Assembly (NCBI RefSeq): GCF_042680565.1
Contig: NZ_JBHUEJ010000008.1
Location: forward strand, 1-64,000
From: Ottowia flava
Lineage (GTDB): Bacteria > Pseudomonadota > Gammaproteobacteria > Burkholderiales > Burkholderiaceae_C
Direction: 5' to 3'
DNA length: 64,000 nucleotides
The notes beneath the pieces are model-generated. The model had not been told where the DNA came from. It made no database searches and worked only from the letters and a program-made list of their open reading frames with translations. Both the position numbers and the translations under genes were made by a program. Of this stretch, positions 7,973 to 16,694 are shown in pieces (position 1 is the first letter of the stretch; each line of letters opens with the position of its first letter).

Positions 7973-8731
7973 ATGGACCACCTCAGCGCGCCCATGGCGA
8001 TGGCCCGATTCACGGCGGCGGCAACGTCGACAGCACCTCACCACGTCGCCATCGTCATGGATGGCAATGGTCGCTGGGCTAAGAAGTGTCTGCTGCCCCG
8101 CATTGCCGGTCACCGGCAGGGAGTTGAATCCCTGCGCCGTTGCATTCGTGCCTGCGCCGAACGCGGCGTACGTGTTCTGACCGTGTTCGCGTTCTCGTCC
8201 GAGAACTGGAGCCGCCCAGAAGACGAGGTCAGTGGCCTGATGGAGCTGATGGGTAAGGCTCTCGCAAAGGAGGTCCCGGAGCTACAGCGGGCCGGCATAT
8301 GCATGCGCTTTGTCGGCGAGCGCGCTTCTCTGTCGCCGCGCATGCAGCAGAGCCTGGCCTCAGGTGAGGCAGCCACAGCAGGCAACAGCGGCATGGTGCT
8401 CAACGTCTGCTTCAACTATGGCGGCCGCTGGGACATCGCGCAGGCGGCAGCGCAGGCTGCCGCTCGGGGTGAGCCGATCACGGAAGCCGCGCTCAGCCGT
8501 GCGATGGCGCTCTCGCACGTGCCCGATCCCGACCTGCTGATTCGCACCGGTGGTGAGCAGCGCATCAGCAACTTCCTGCTGTGGCAATGCGCTTACAGCG
8601 AGTTGTTCTTCAGCGACAAGCTCTGGCCAGACTTTGACGAGGCCGCGTTGGATGAGGCGTTCGCGGCATATGCCGCGCGCGAGCGGCGCTTCGGCAGAAC
8701 GTCCGCCCAGGTTGCGCAAGCGGCCGGCTGA
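7973..8731 (+). CDS. uppS: Isoprenyl (di-trans,poly-cis-undecaprenyl) diphosphate synthase
   Basis: This 252-residue cis-prenyltransferase makes undecaprenyl diphosphate, the lipid carrier for peptidoglycan and O-antigen. The catalytic AIVMDGNGRWA motif is present (Asp30), together with GHRQG, FAFSSENWSRP, the LLIRTGGEQRISNFLLWQ substrate region and the terminal FxRRFGRT-like RERRFGRT segment. Starts at 7973, 7994 and 8000 are all possible; the first 22 residues are not conserved. The gene follows frr by 14 bases and precedes cdsA. Confidence 0.95.
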   Translation: MDHLSAPMAMARFTAAATSTAPHHVAIVMDGNGRWAKKCLLPRIAGHRQGVESLRRCIRACAERGVRVLTVFAFSSENWSRPEDEVSGLMELMGKALAKEVPELQRAGICMRFVGERASLSPRMQQSLASGEAATAGNSGMVLNVCFNYGGRWDIAQAAAQAAARGEPITEAALSRAMALSHVPDPDLLIRTGGEQRISNFLLWQCAYSELFFSDKLWPDFDEAALDEAFAAYAARERRFGRTSAQVAQAAG

Positions 8732-8749
8732 GCGCAGGAGGCAATTCGA

Positions 8750-9613
8750 ATGCTGCGTCAACGTGTGATCACTGCCCTGGTGCTGATGGCGATCCTGTTG
8801 CCGGCGCTGTTTGCGACATCGCCAGTGCCGTTCATCGTGTTGTCCTTGGTGGCCATTGCCGCTGCGGCATGGGAGTGGGCCCGCCTGAATGGCGTAGGAG
8901 GTGCGGGCGCCTTAGTCAGCGGCGGGCTGTGCGCGCTGTTGTGTGCCACGTTCTGGTGGCAGGGCGCCGTGCAACGTCCGCTGCCGGGGTTGTGGTTGGC
9001 CGCGGGGGCAGCCTGGGTATCGGGCGGTGCATGGCTGCTGCAGCGCAGCGTACCGGGCTGGCCGCAGTGGCCGCGCGGGGTGCGCTGGGCCATTGGTGTG
9101 TTCGCGCTGTGCGTCGCCTGGCTGGCCATGGCGCAAGCGCGCACGGTGGGTGTGAACTTCCTGCTCTCGGTGTTCATGCTGGTGTGGGCGGCCGACGTGT
9201 TCGCCTATTTCTTTGGTCGCGCGTTGGGCGGCAAGCTGTCTGGCGGGCGAAAGCTGGCGCCGGCCATCAGCCCGGGCAAGAGTTGGGAAGGCGTCTGGGG
9301 CGGAATGCTGGGGGTGCTCATCGTGGGCGTCGTGTGGGTCTGGGTAGACCGCACCTACCACACCGATTCGCTCAGTCTCTACAGCCGGTTGTACGCCGTC
9401 GGCCCGTGGTTTCTGGTGTTGGCATCGTTGTTCCTGGCGGCCATGAGCGTGGTGGGCGACCTGATTGAATCGCTGGTCAAGCGGAGCGCGGGCATGAAGG
9501 ACTCAAGCCAGTTGTTGCCTGGCCATGGTGGCGTTCTGGATCGCATCGATGCCCTGCTGCCAACGCTGCCGCTGGCCATGATGTTGATCACTGTGGGGCA
9601 GGGCGGCGCATGA
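8750..9613 (+). CDS. cdsA: Phosphatidate cytidylyltransferase
   Basis: This 287-residue, strongly hydrophobic protein makes CDP-diacylglycerol from phosphatidate and CTP in the inner membrane. Several membrane helices precede the family signature near the C-terminus: SVVGDLIESLVKR, then GMKDSSQLLPGHGG and LDRID. The start follows AGGAGG-like GCAGGAGG with good spacing. Its TGA overlaps the dxr ATG (ATGA), indicating coupled translation. Confidence 0.95.
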   Translation: MLRQRVITALVLMAILLPALFATSPVPFIVLSLVAIAAAAWEWARLNGVGGAGALVSGGLCALLCATFWWQGAVQRPLPGLWLAAGAAWVSGGAWLLQRSVPGWPQWPRGVRWAIGVFALCVAWLAMAQARTVGVNFLLSVFMLVWAADVFAYFFGRALGGKLSGGRKLAPAISPGKSWEGVWGGMLGVLIVGVVWVWVDRTYHTDSLSLYSRLYAVGPWFLVLASLFLAAMSVVGDLIESLVKRSAGMKDSSQLLPGHGGVLDRIDALLPTLPLAMMLITVGQGGA

Positions 9614-10803
9614 GCAGGCAACGGCTCGCGGTGCTGGGATCGACAGGGTCGATCGGCACCAACACACTGGATGTCGTGGCACGCCACCCCGACCGGTTTG
9701 AGGTGGTGGCCTTGACGGCGGCCACCCAGGTGGATGCCTTGTTGGCGCAATGTGAGCGATTCCGTCCGCGGGTGGTCGCCATGGCAAGTGCGGAACACGC
9801 TGCGCAGCTGGCGGAAAAAATCAAGCAAAAAGGGCTGTCGACGCAGGTGGAGTGTGCGCAGAAAGCTATTGAAAAAATAGCATGCGCTGACGAAGTGGAT
9901 ACTGTCATGGCGGCCATCGTGGGTGCTGCGGGATTGGCACCCTGCCTGGCTGCCGCGCGCGCGGGCAAGCGCCTGCTGCTTGCCAACAAGGAAGCGCTGG
10001 TCGTCGGCGGCGACGTGTTCCTGCGCGCGGTGCGCGAAGGCGGAGCCACCCTGCTGCCGATCGACAGCGAGCATTCGGCCATCTTCCAGTCGCTGCCAGA
10101 CGACCCGGCGAGCTGGCCCGCGCGCATCGACAAGATCATCCTGACGGCCTCCGGCGGCCCGTTCCGCACACGGGCGGTCGAGACGCTCACGGCGGTGACG
10201 CCGGAAGAAGCCTGCGCGCACCCCAACTGGGTCATGGGGCGCAAGATTTCGGTCGATTCGGCCACGATGATGAACAAGGCGCTGGAGGTGATCGAGGCGC
10301 GCTACCTGTTTGGCATCAGCCCGGACCAGCTTGACGTGGTGATTCACCCGCAGAGCGTCATTCACTCGATGGTGCAGTACAAGGACACTTCGGTCGTCGC
10401 GCAACTCGGCACGCCCGACATGCGCGTCCCGATCGCCTATGGGCTGTCGTGGCCGGAACGCATGACCTCTGGCGCTGCGCCGCTCGATTTTCACGCGCTG
10501 CAAGGCCTGAGCTTCGAGCCCATCGACAGCGATGGGCATCAGGCGCGCTTTCCGGGGTTGGCGCTGGCTTGGGAATCGCTTCGCGCTGCGTCGGGGTCGT
10601 GCGCCGTGCTGAATGCCGCCAATGAGGTGGCGGTGGCGGCTTTTCTCGGGCGTCAGATTCGTTTCGATCAGATCCACCAGGTCAACCGCGCCACGCTCGA
10701 CGCCGTGTTGCCCGAAGGGCCTGATGGTCTGGAAGCGTTGCTGGCGCTGGACGGCCGAGCGCGTGCCGCCGCGGGGCAGGTGGTTGACCGGCTGTCTGCC
10801 TGA
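9610..10803 (+). CDS. dxr: 1-deoxy-D-xylulose 5-phosphate reductoisomerase
   Basis: This 397-residue enzyme makes 2-C-methyl-erythritol 4-phosphate in the non-mevalonate isoprenoid pathway, using NADPH and a divalent metal. Motifs include the NADPH-binding LGSTGSIGTNTLDV, NKEALV, the metal-site region PIDSEHSAIFQ, SGGPFR and HPNWVMGRKISVDSATMMNK. It overlaps cdsA by four bases and precedes rseP by 30. The segment CAQKAIEKIAC (about residues 82-92) is encoded by a dispersed-repeat copy and replaces part of a variable N-terminal region. Confidence 0.96.
   Translation: MSRQRLAVLGSTGSIGTNTLDVVARHPDRFEVVALTAATQVDALLAQCERFRPRVVAMASAEHAAQLAEKIKQKGLSTQVECAQKAIEKIACADEVDTVMAAIVGAAGLAPCLAAARAGKRLLLANKEALVVGGDVFLRAVREGGATLLPIDSEHSAIFQSLPDDPASWPARIDKIILTASGGPFRTRAVETLTAVTPEEACAHPNWVMGRKISVDSATMMNKALEVIEARYLFGISPDQLDVVIHPQSVIHSMVQYKDTSVVAQLGTPDMRVPIAYGLSWPERMTSGAAPLDFHALQGLSFEPIDSDGHQARFPGLALAWESLRAASGSCAVLNAANEVAVAAFLGRQIRFDQIHQVNRATLDAVLPEGPDGLEALLALDGRARAAAGQVVDRLSA
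9853..9883 (+). repeat. Dispersed repeat copy 2, inside dxr
   Basis: A degenerate core, TGCGCAGAAAGCTA, flows into a perfect hairpin GCTATT-N5-AATAGC. It is sense to dxr and in the same frame as the other sense copies, giving CAQKAI. Confidence 0.6.
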
Positions 10804-10833
10804 ACTTTCGCTTGCGTCACGGACCCTAGACCC

Positions 10834-12210
10834 ATGCTGATGACTTTGCTGGCTTTTGTGGTGGCCCTTGGCGTGCTGATCGCCATCCATGAGTGGGGCC
10901 ACTACCGCATGGCGGTGGCGCGCGGCGTGAAAGTGCTGCGCTTCTCAGTGGGTTTCGGCAAGACCATCGCGCGCTTCAAACCCAAGAAGCAGCGCCCAGG
11001 GCAGGACACGGAATTCGTTGTCGGGGCCATTCCTTTTGGCGGCTACGTCAAGATGCTGGATGAGCGCGAAGGCGAGGTCGCCGAAGCAGATCGCCCGATG
11101 GCATTCAACACCCAGCCGCTGTCGACACGCGCGCTGATCGTGGCAGCCGGGCCTGTGGCCAACTTGGTGTTGGCCGTGTTGCTGTATGCGCTCGTCAACT
11201 GGGTGGGTGTGGACGAACCGCGTGCAGTGCTGTCGCCGCCAGTGGCCGGATCGCTGGCGCAGGCGGCGGGACTGCAGGGTGGCGAATTGGTTCGCGCCGC
11301 CGCGCTGGACGGTGACGAGTTGGAGCCTATCGCCTCGTTCGAAACCCTGCGCTGGGTACTGACACGTGGTGCATTGGATGGCCAGGATGTGCTGCTGCAA
11401 GTGGCACGCGGCGGCGACGGGTCAGCCCGTGAAGTCCGCCTGCCGCTGTCGACGCTGGAGCGCAAGGACCCGGACGCGCAGTTGTTCCGCGCCATCGGTC
11501 TGGTGTCGCCGCTGACGGAGCCCGTGATTGGCGAGGTCATGGCAGGCGGCGCGGCGGCCCGCGCAGGCTTGCAGGCCGGGGACCGCGTGGTTCGGGTCGG
11601 TGCGATGGCCGTGGCCGATGGTCAGCAACTGCGCGAATGGATCCGGGCCACTGGTCGGGCGAGCGCTCCTGCGGCGACAGATTGGCACATCGTGCGCGCA
11701 GGCGAAACCCGCACGGTGCGCGTGCAGCCTGACGCGGTCGACGACAAAGGCACGCGCATCGGTCGCATCGGGGCTTTGGTGGGCTCGGCGCCTGCCATGG
11801 TCACGGTGCGCCAGGGGCCCGTTCAGGGGCTTTGGTCGGGGGTCGTGCGTGTCTGGGAAGTGTCCACGCTGTCGCTGCGGCTGCTGGGGCGCATGTTGGT
11901 AGGCGAGTTGTCGCTGAAGAACCTCAGCGGTCCGATCGCGATCGCCGACTACGCAGGCAAGTCCGCGGCCCTTGGGTTGACGTACTACTTAGGCTTTCTG
12001 GCCTTCATCAGCGTGAGCCTGGGCGTGCTGAATCTGCTGCCGGTGCCGGTCCTCGATGGGGGGCACCTGATGTATTATCTTTGGGAGGCGGTCACGGGCA
12101 AGCCAGTGGAGGGTGTGTGGCTCGAACGGCTCCAATACGTGGGCATGTTCCTGCTGCTGTCCATGATGGCCATTGCGATGTTCAACGACATCACCCAGCG
12201 CCTAGGCTAG
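10834..12210 (+). CDS. rseP: RIP zinc metalloprotease RseP
   Basis: This 458-residue, site-2-type membrane protease has the zinc motif HEWGH at residues 19-23 in the first membrane helix. Two PDZ-like regions follow in the periplasm, and the C-terminal helix carries NLLPVPVLDGGHL, which supplies the third zinc ligand. RseP cleaves the membrane-bound anti-sigma factor RseA and leftover signal peptides. Its place between dxr and bamA is the standard one. The ATG at 10834 leaves the usual very short cytoplasmic N-terminus. Confidence 0.95.
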   Translation: MLMTLLAFVVALGVLIAIHEWGHYRMAVARGVKVLRFSVGFGKTIARFKPKKQRPGQDTEFVVGAIPFGGYVKMLDEREGEVAEADRPMAFNTQPLSTRALIVAAGPVANLVLAVLLYALVNWVGVDEPRAVLSPPVAGSLAQAAGLQGGELVRAAALDGDELEPIASFETLRWVLTRGALDGQDVLLQVARGGDGSAREVRLPLSTLERKDPDAQLFRAIGLVSPLTEPVIGEVMAGGAAARAGLQAGDRVVRVGAMAVADGQQLREWIRATGRASAPAATDWHIVRAGETRTVRVQPDAVDDKGTRIGRIGALVGSAPAMVTVRQGPVQGLWSGVVRVWEVSTLSLRLLGRMLVGELSLKNLSGPIAIADYAGKSAALGLTYYLGFLAFISVSLGVLNLLPVPVLDGGHLMYYLWEAVTGKPVEGVWLERLQYVGMFLLLSMMAIAMFNDITQRLG

Positions 12211-12217
12211 AACCTTT

Positions 12218-12233
12218 GTGACCTGCAGGTCAC
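12218..12233. promoter_or_regulatory. Perfect 16-bp palindrome between rseP and bamA
   Basis: GTGACCTG is followed directly by its complement CAGGTCAC, ending 17 bases before the bamA ATG. It resembles a regulator half-site pair (TGTGA-N8-TCACG), but the spacing is two bases longer than a CRP site. It could also hide or stabilise the bamA translation start. Confidence 0.45.
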
Positions 12234-12249
12234 GTCAAACAGTGCATCC

Positions 12250-14547
12250 ATGAAGTCAATCGCTCAACGATTCCGCCTGCGCTCCGTGACCTCGCTCGTC
12301 ACCCTGGCACTCGCGTCGCAAATGGCCTGGGCGGTGGACCCATTCACCGTGCGCGACATCCGTGTGGAAGGCCTGCAGCGTGTCGAACCGGGCACCGTAT
12401 TCGCCTCGCTGCCCGTGCGAGTGGGTGAGACCTACAACGACGAAAAGGGTTCAGCCGCCATTCGTGCCCTTTTTGGCCTGGGGTTGTTCACCGACGTGCG
12501 CCTGGATGTCAGCGGTGATGTGCTGGTGGTGATCGTGCAGGAGCGACCCACGGTCGCTGCAGTCGATTTCGCCGGCAACAAGGAGTTCAGCAACGAAGTC
12601 CTGCAGGGGGTGCTGCGCGATGCCGGGTTGTCGTCAGGCCGACCTTATGACCGAGCCCTGGTCGACCGCATCGAGCAGGAACTCAAGCGCCAGTACATCA
12701 ACAAGAGCCTTTATGGCGCCGAAGTCGTGACCACCGTCACGCCGATGGAGCGCAATCAGGTTCGCCTGACCTTCAACATCACCGAAGGCCGGGCCGCGCG
12801 CATCAAGGACATTGAAATCCTGGGCAACCATGCGTTCTCCGACGGTCAACTCAAGGATCTGTTCGAGCTTGATACCGGTGGTTGGTTGGCCTGGTACACC
12901 AAGACCGACCAGTATTCGCGCACCAAGTTGAACGCCGATCTGGAGGCGTTGCGCTCGTTCTATCTGGCGCGCGGTTATCTGGATTTCAAGATCGATTCGA
13001 CTCAGGTTGCCATGTCGCCCGACAAGGAGTCCATCTCGGTCACCGTCAACGTGACGGAAGGCGATCGGTTCGCGGTGTCTGGCGTAGCGCTGCAAGGCAA
13101 CTTCCTGGAAAAGGACGATGAGTTCAAGTCGCTCATCACCATCAAACCAGGCGAGGCTTACAACGCCGATCAGGTCGCCGAAACGACAAAGGCCTTCACC
13201 GAGCACTTCGGCAACTACGGCTATGCCTTCGCGCAGGTCGAGGCCGTGCCCGAAGTAGATCGCACCAACAATCGCGTGGCGCTCACGCTGAAAGCCGAGC
13301 CGGGCCGCCGTGCCTACGTGCGCCGCATCAACGTGCAGGGTAACACCCGCACCCGCGACGAAGTCATCCGACGCGAGTTCCGTCAGTTCGAGTCGTCCTG
13401 GTACGACGCTGACCGCATTCGGCTGTCCCGCGACCGGGTGGACCGCCTGGGCTATTTCACTGAGCTGTCGGTCACGTCGGCCGAGGTGCCGGGCGCGCCG
13501 GACCAAGTGGACCTCAACGTCGAAGTCAAGGAAAAGCCCACCGGCAACATCTCGATTGGCGCGGGTTACTCTTCCGCCGAGAAACTGTCGTTCACCTTTG
13601 GTCTGGCGCAGGAAAACGTGTTCGGCTCCGGCAACCGTCTGGATCTGCAGCTCAACACCGGCAAGTTCAACCGTACCGTGGTGGTCAGTACCACCGACCC
13701 GTACTTCACGGCCAACGGGGTGTCGCGCACGGTCGACCTGTATTACAAGACGCAGAAGCCCTATCAGGATCAGGGTGGCAACTACACCCTGGTCACGATG
13801 GGCGCAGGCCTGAAATTCGGTGTGCCTATCACCGAGATCGACACCGTCTACCTCGGCATCAACGCCGAGCGCACGCGCATCAAGCCGGGCACCAACATTC
13901 CGGCCTCGTACCTGGCGTATGCCAACAAGTTCGGCTATACGAGCACTTCGTTCCCGTTCACCCTGGGCTGGTCGCGCGATTCGCGTGACAGCGCGCTGGC
14001 GCCAACTTCCGGGCGCTACCAGCGTGTCCTGGGTGAACTCGGCTTGCTGGGTGACGCGCGCTACGTCAAGGCCAATTACCAATACCAGCAGTACATCCCG
14101 CTCAGCAAACAGTACACGCTGGCCTTCAACGGTGAGGCAGGCTGGGGCAAGGGCCTGGGTGGCCGGCCGTTCCCGGTGTTCAAGAACTTCTACTCTGGTG
14201 GCCTGGGCTCCGTGCGGGGCTATGAGCAGTCCACACTGGGTCCGCGCGACGTGACCGGCGCATTCATTGGCGGTACGCGCAAGTTCACGCTCAACACAGA
14301 GTTCATCACGCCATTCCCGGGCGCCGGCAACGACCGCACGCTGCGCTTGTTCGGCTTCTTTGACATCGGCGCGCTGTATGGCGATGGCGAAAAGATCACC
14401 GGCGATGCGCTTCGGTATTCCACCGGTATCGGCTTCAGCTGGATTTCGCCTTTGGGCCCGCTGCGCTTTGCCTTTGCGGTGCCGTTGCGCAAGAAGCCCG
14501 GCGATAGAATCCAACGTTTCCAATTCCAGATCGGAACTTCGTTTTGA
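12250..14547 (+). CDS. bamA: Outer membrane protein assembly factor BamA
   Basis: This 765-residue outer membrane protein has a signal peptide of about 28 residues ending MAWA. POTRA domains follow (the first beginning FTVRDIRVEGLQRV), then a C-terminal beta-barrel ending in Phe (FQIGTSF), the signal its own machine recognises. The barrel contains the conserved GGLGSVRGYE segment. BamA inserts beta-barrel proteins into the outer membrane. It lies between rseP and skp and overlaps the skp start (TTGA). A perfect palindrome lies just upstream. Confidence 0.97.
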   Translation: MKSIAQRFRLRSVTSLVTLALASQMAWAVDPFTVRDIRVEGLQRVEPGTVFASLPVRVGETYNDEKGSAAIRALFGLGLFTDVRLDVSGDVLVVIVQERPTVAAVDFAGNKEFSNEVLQGVLRDAGLSSGRPYDRALVDRIEQELKRQYINKSLYGAEVVTTVTPMERNQVRLTFNITEGRAARIKDIEILGNHAFSDGQLKDLFELDTGGWLAWYTKTDQYSRTKLNADLEALRSFYLARGYLDFKIDSTQVAMSPDKESISVTVNVTEGDRFAVSGVALQGNFLEKDDEFKSLITIKPGEAYNADQVAETTKAFTEHFGNYGYAFAQVEAVPEVDRTNNRVALTLKAEPGRRAYVRRINVQGNTRTRDEVIRREFRQFESSWYDADRIRLSRDRVDRLGYFTELSVTSAEVPGAPDQVDLNVEVKEKPTGNISIGAGYSSAEKLSFTFGLAQENVFGSGNRLDLQLNTGKFNRTVVVSTTDPYFTANGVSRTVDLYYKTQKPYQDQGGNYTLVTMGAGLKFGVPITEIDTVYLGINAERTRIKPGTNIPASYLAYANKFGYTSTSFPFTLGWSRDSRDSALAPTSGRYQRVLGELGLLGDARYVKANYQYQQYIPLSKQYTLAFNGEAGWGKGLGGRPFPVFKNFYSGGLGSVRGYEQSTLGPRDVTGAFIGGTRKFTLNTEFITPFPGAGNDRTLRLFGFFDIGALYGDGEKITGDALRYSTGIGFSWISPLGPLRFAFAVPLRKKPGDRIQRFQFQIGTSF

Positions 14548-15062
14548 AGCAGTATCTTTCTTATGGCCTGATGGCACTGGTGCTCACCTGCGCCACGGTG
14601 CTGAGCCCGGTGGCCATGGCGCAAGACGGCGTGCGCATTGGCTTCGTGAACACCGACCGCATGTTGCGCGAGGCCTCTTCGGCCAAGGCGGCCCAGACCA
14701 AGCTTGAGCAGGAATTCTCGCGCCGCGAGAAGGAAATCGACGACGCCGGCAGCGCCCTCAAGACAGCATCCGAACGCTTCGAACGCGAGGCGCCCACCAT
14801 GGCCGAGAGCGCGCGCGCTTCCCGCCAGCGCCAGTTGATGGACCAGGACCGCGAGTTCCAGCGCAAGCGCCGTGAGTTCCAGGAAGACCTCAATTCCCGC
14901 AAGCAGGAAGAGCTGCAGCAGATCCTTGACCGCGCCAATCGCGTGGTCAAGCAGGTGGCCGAGGCGGAGAAGTACGACGTCATCCTGCAGGAGGCGGTCT
15001 ACATCAATCCCAAGCTGGATATCACCGACAAGGTGATCAAGGCGCTGAACGGCGCCAAGTGA
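14544..15062 (+). CDS. skp: OmpH/Skp-family periplasmic chaperone
   Basis: This 172-residue protein has a signal peptide ending SPVAMA (about residue 26) and starts its mature part with GVRIGFVNTDRM, as Skp does. The rest is mostly charged helix (EQEFSRREKEID, KRREFQEDLNSRKQEEL), the tentacle-like arms that hold unfolded outer-membrane proteins in the periplasm. The likely start is TTG at 14544, overlapping the bamA stop; an ATG at 14571 would cut into the signal peptide. The bamA-skp-lpxD order is conserved. Confidence 0.93.
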   Translation: MKQYLSYGLMALVLTCATVLSPVAMAQDGVRIGFVNTDRMLREASSAKAAQTKLEQEFSRREKEIDDAGSALKTASERFEREAPTMAESARASRQRQLMDQDREFQRKRREFQEDLNSRKQEELQQILDRANRVVKQVAEAEKYDVILQEAVYINPKLDITDKVIKALNGAK

Positions 15063-15096
15063 ACCGGCCTGCGCGGCCTGTTCAGTTGTTTTCCTT

Positions 15097-16098
15097 TTGC
15101 CTGATCGTGACGTGACCCTGCGAGCCGGAGCCATTGTCCAATCCCTCGGCGGCGAGTTGTTCGGCGATCCGGATCGCCACATCACCCGCTTGGCGCCGCT
15201 CGAAAGTGCCGGATCGACGGAGTTGAGCTTCCTGGCCAACGCCCGCTTGGCGCATCTGCTGGATACCACCCAGGCCGGCTGCGTCATCGTGTCTCCCGTC
15301 TTGGCCGAGAGCGCTCGCCAGCGCGGCGACTGCATCGTCGTCGACGATCCCCACCTTTATTTCGCGCGGCTGACACAAATGTGGCGCCGTCTCCATCAGG
15401 GCGCGGCGCGGCCGCGCATTCACCCGAGTGCGGTGGTGGAGGAGGGTGCTTTCGTCGATCCCAGCGCCAGCATCGGCGCCCTCAGCTTCGTCGGCCGTGG
15501 CGCGCGCATTGGCGCGGAGACCGTCGTCAAGGAGCGCGTCACGATTGGCGAAGATTGCGTGCTGGGCGCGCGCTGCCTGGTGCAAAGCGGCGCCGTTATC
15601 GGTGGCGACGGCTTTGGCTTTGCGGGCCACGAAGGCACCTGGGTCAAGATTGAACAGTTGGGTGCCGTGCGCATCGGTGACGACGTCGAGATCGGCGCCA
15701 ATACCTGCATCGATCGTGGCGCGCTGGACGATACGGTGATCGACGATGGCGTCAAGCTCGACAACCTGATCCAGATCGGCCACAACACGCACGTCGGCAA
15801 GCACACCGCGATGGCCGGATGCGTGGGCGTAGCGGGCAGCGCTCGCATCGGCGCCTATTGCACGGTCGGTGGTGCCGGCATGATCGCAGGCCACCTGAGC
15901 ATTGCCGACCACGTGCACGTATCGGCAGGCTCGCTGGTGTCGCGTTCGATACTCAAGCCCGGGCACTATACCGGCTTCTTTCCGATCGACGAGAATGGCG
16001 AGTGGGAAAAGAATGCCGCGACGCTCCGGCAGCTGCATCGTCTGCGCGAGCGCATCAAGCATCTCGAACGGCAATTGGCCGACTCTGAAGACAAATAA
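15097..16098 (+). CDS. lpxD: UDP-3-O-acyl-glucosamine N-acyltransferase
   Basis: This 333-residue trimeric left-handed beta-helix enzyme adds the second 3-hydroxyacyl chain in lipid A synthesis. An N-terminal uridine-binding domain (GELFGDPDRHI, ELSFLAN) is followed by many hexapeptide repeats (IGALSFVGRGARIG, IGEDCVLGARC) and the active-site region DNLIQIGHNTHVG. The C-terminal helix is highly charged. The start is uncertain: TTG at 15097 or GTG at 15112, neither with a clear ribosome binding site, which fits translation coupled to skp. Confidence 0.94.
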   Translation: MPDRDVTLRAGAIVQSLGGELFGDPDRHITRLAPLESAGSTELSFLANARLAHLLDTTQAGCVIVSPVLAESARQRGDCIVVDDPHLYFARLTQMWRRLHQGAARPRIHPSAVVEEGAFVDPSASIGALSFVGRGARIGAETVVKERVTIGEDCVLGARCLVQSGAVIGGDGFGFAGHEGTWVKIEQLGAVRIGDDVEIGANTCIDRGALDDTVIDDGVKLDNLIQIGHNTHVGKHTAMAGCVGVAGSARIGAYCTVGGAGMIAGHLSIADHVHVSAGSLVSRSILKPGHYTGFFPIDENGEWEKNAATLRQLHRLRERIKHLERQLADSEDK

Positions 16099-16146
16099 GC
16101 CTGCAGCGCTTGTTGGGCAAGCGCGAGTAGCTATCAAATATAGAGC
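16099..16146 (+). repeat. Dispersed repeat copy 3, between lpxD and fabZ
   Basis: It has a different head from the other copies: a perfect stem GCGCTTG / CAAGCGC around TTGGG (16106-16124). The common tail, GCTATCAAATATAG, follows and ends just before the fabZ start. Confidence 0.7.
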
Positions 16147-16154
16147 ATACTGCC

Positions 16155-16598
16155 ATGATGGATATCCACCACATCCTGACCAAGCTGCCGCATCGCTATC
16201 CGTTTCTGCTGGTCGATCGCGTGTTGAACATCGACCTGGAAGCCAAGACGATCCGGGCGCTCAAGAATGTGACGGTCAACGAACCCTGCTTTACTGGCCA
16301 CTTCCCCAAACGCCCGGTGTTCCCGGGCGTTTTGATGCTAGAGGCGCTGGCACAAGCGTGCGCATTGCTGTCATTCGAGGTAACCGGCCTGTCCCTGGAC
16401 GACGAGTCCGTCTTCTACTTCGTAGGGGTCGATGGCGCGCGCTTCAAGCGCCCAGTGGAACCGGGCGACCAGTTGATTCTGGACGGTGCACTCGAGCGCG
16501 TGCGCGGCGGCATCTATCGGTACAACTGCACCGCGTCGGTGGACGGCGAGATGGCGGCCGAAGCCGTGATCATGTGCACCATGCGCAAGGTGGTATGA
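16155..16598 (+). CDS. fabZ: 3-hydroxyacyl-[acyl-carrier-protein] dehydratase FabZ
   Basis: This 147-residue hot-dog-fold enzyme dehydrates 3-hydroxyacyl-ACP in fatty acid elongation. It has LPHRYPFLLVDRV, the catalytic His in GHFPKRPVFPGVLMLEALAQ, and the C-terminal FKRPVEPGDQL segment. The start may be ATG 16155 or the next codon at 16158. The gene sits between lpxD and lpxA, where it competes with LpxA for hydroxyacyl-ACP; the clustering is classic. A repeat copy forms most of the region between lpxD and fabZ. Confidence 0.96.
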   Translation: MMDIHHILTKLPHRYPFLLVDRVLNIDLEAKTIRALKNVTVNEPCFTGHFPKRPVFPGVLMLEALAQACALLSFEVTGLSLDDESVFYFVGVDGARFKRPVEPGDQLILDGALERVRGGIYRYNCTASVDGEMAAEAVIMCTMRKVV

Positions 16599-16694
16599 GC
16601 CAAGGCGCTGGACACCTGTCTGCGGCAGCGCCAGGGCTTGGCGCGGACCATGAGGGCCGCAGCTTTCTGACGGTGACCTGCAAGGAGCGCTGAT

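Noticed and set aside
12217..12234. TGTGA-N8-TCACG before bamA as a CRP site
   Set aside because: The CRP consensus has six bases between half-sites, not eight, and the site overlaps the bamA leader. I kept it only as an unexplained palindrome.
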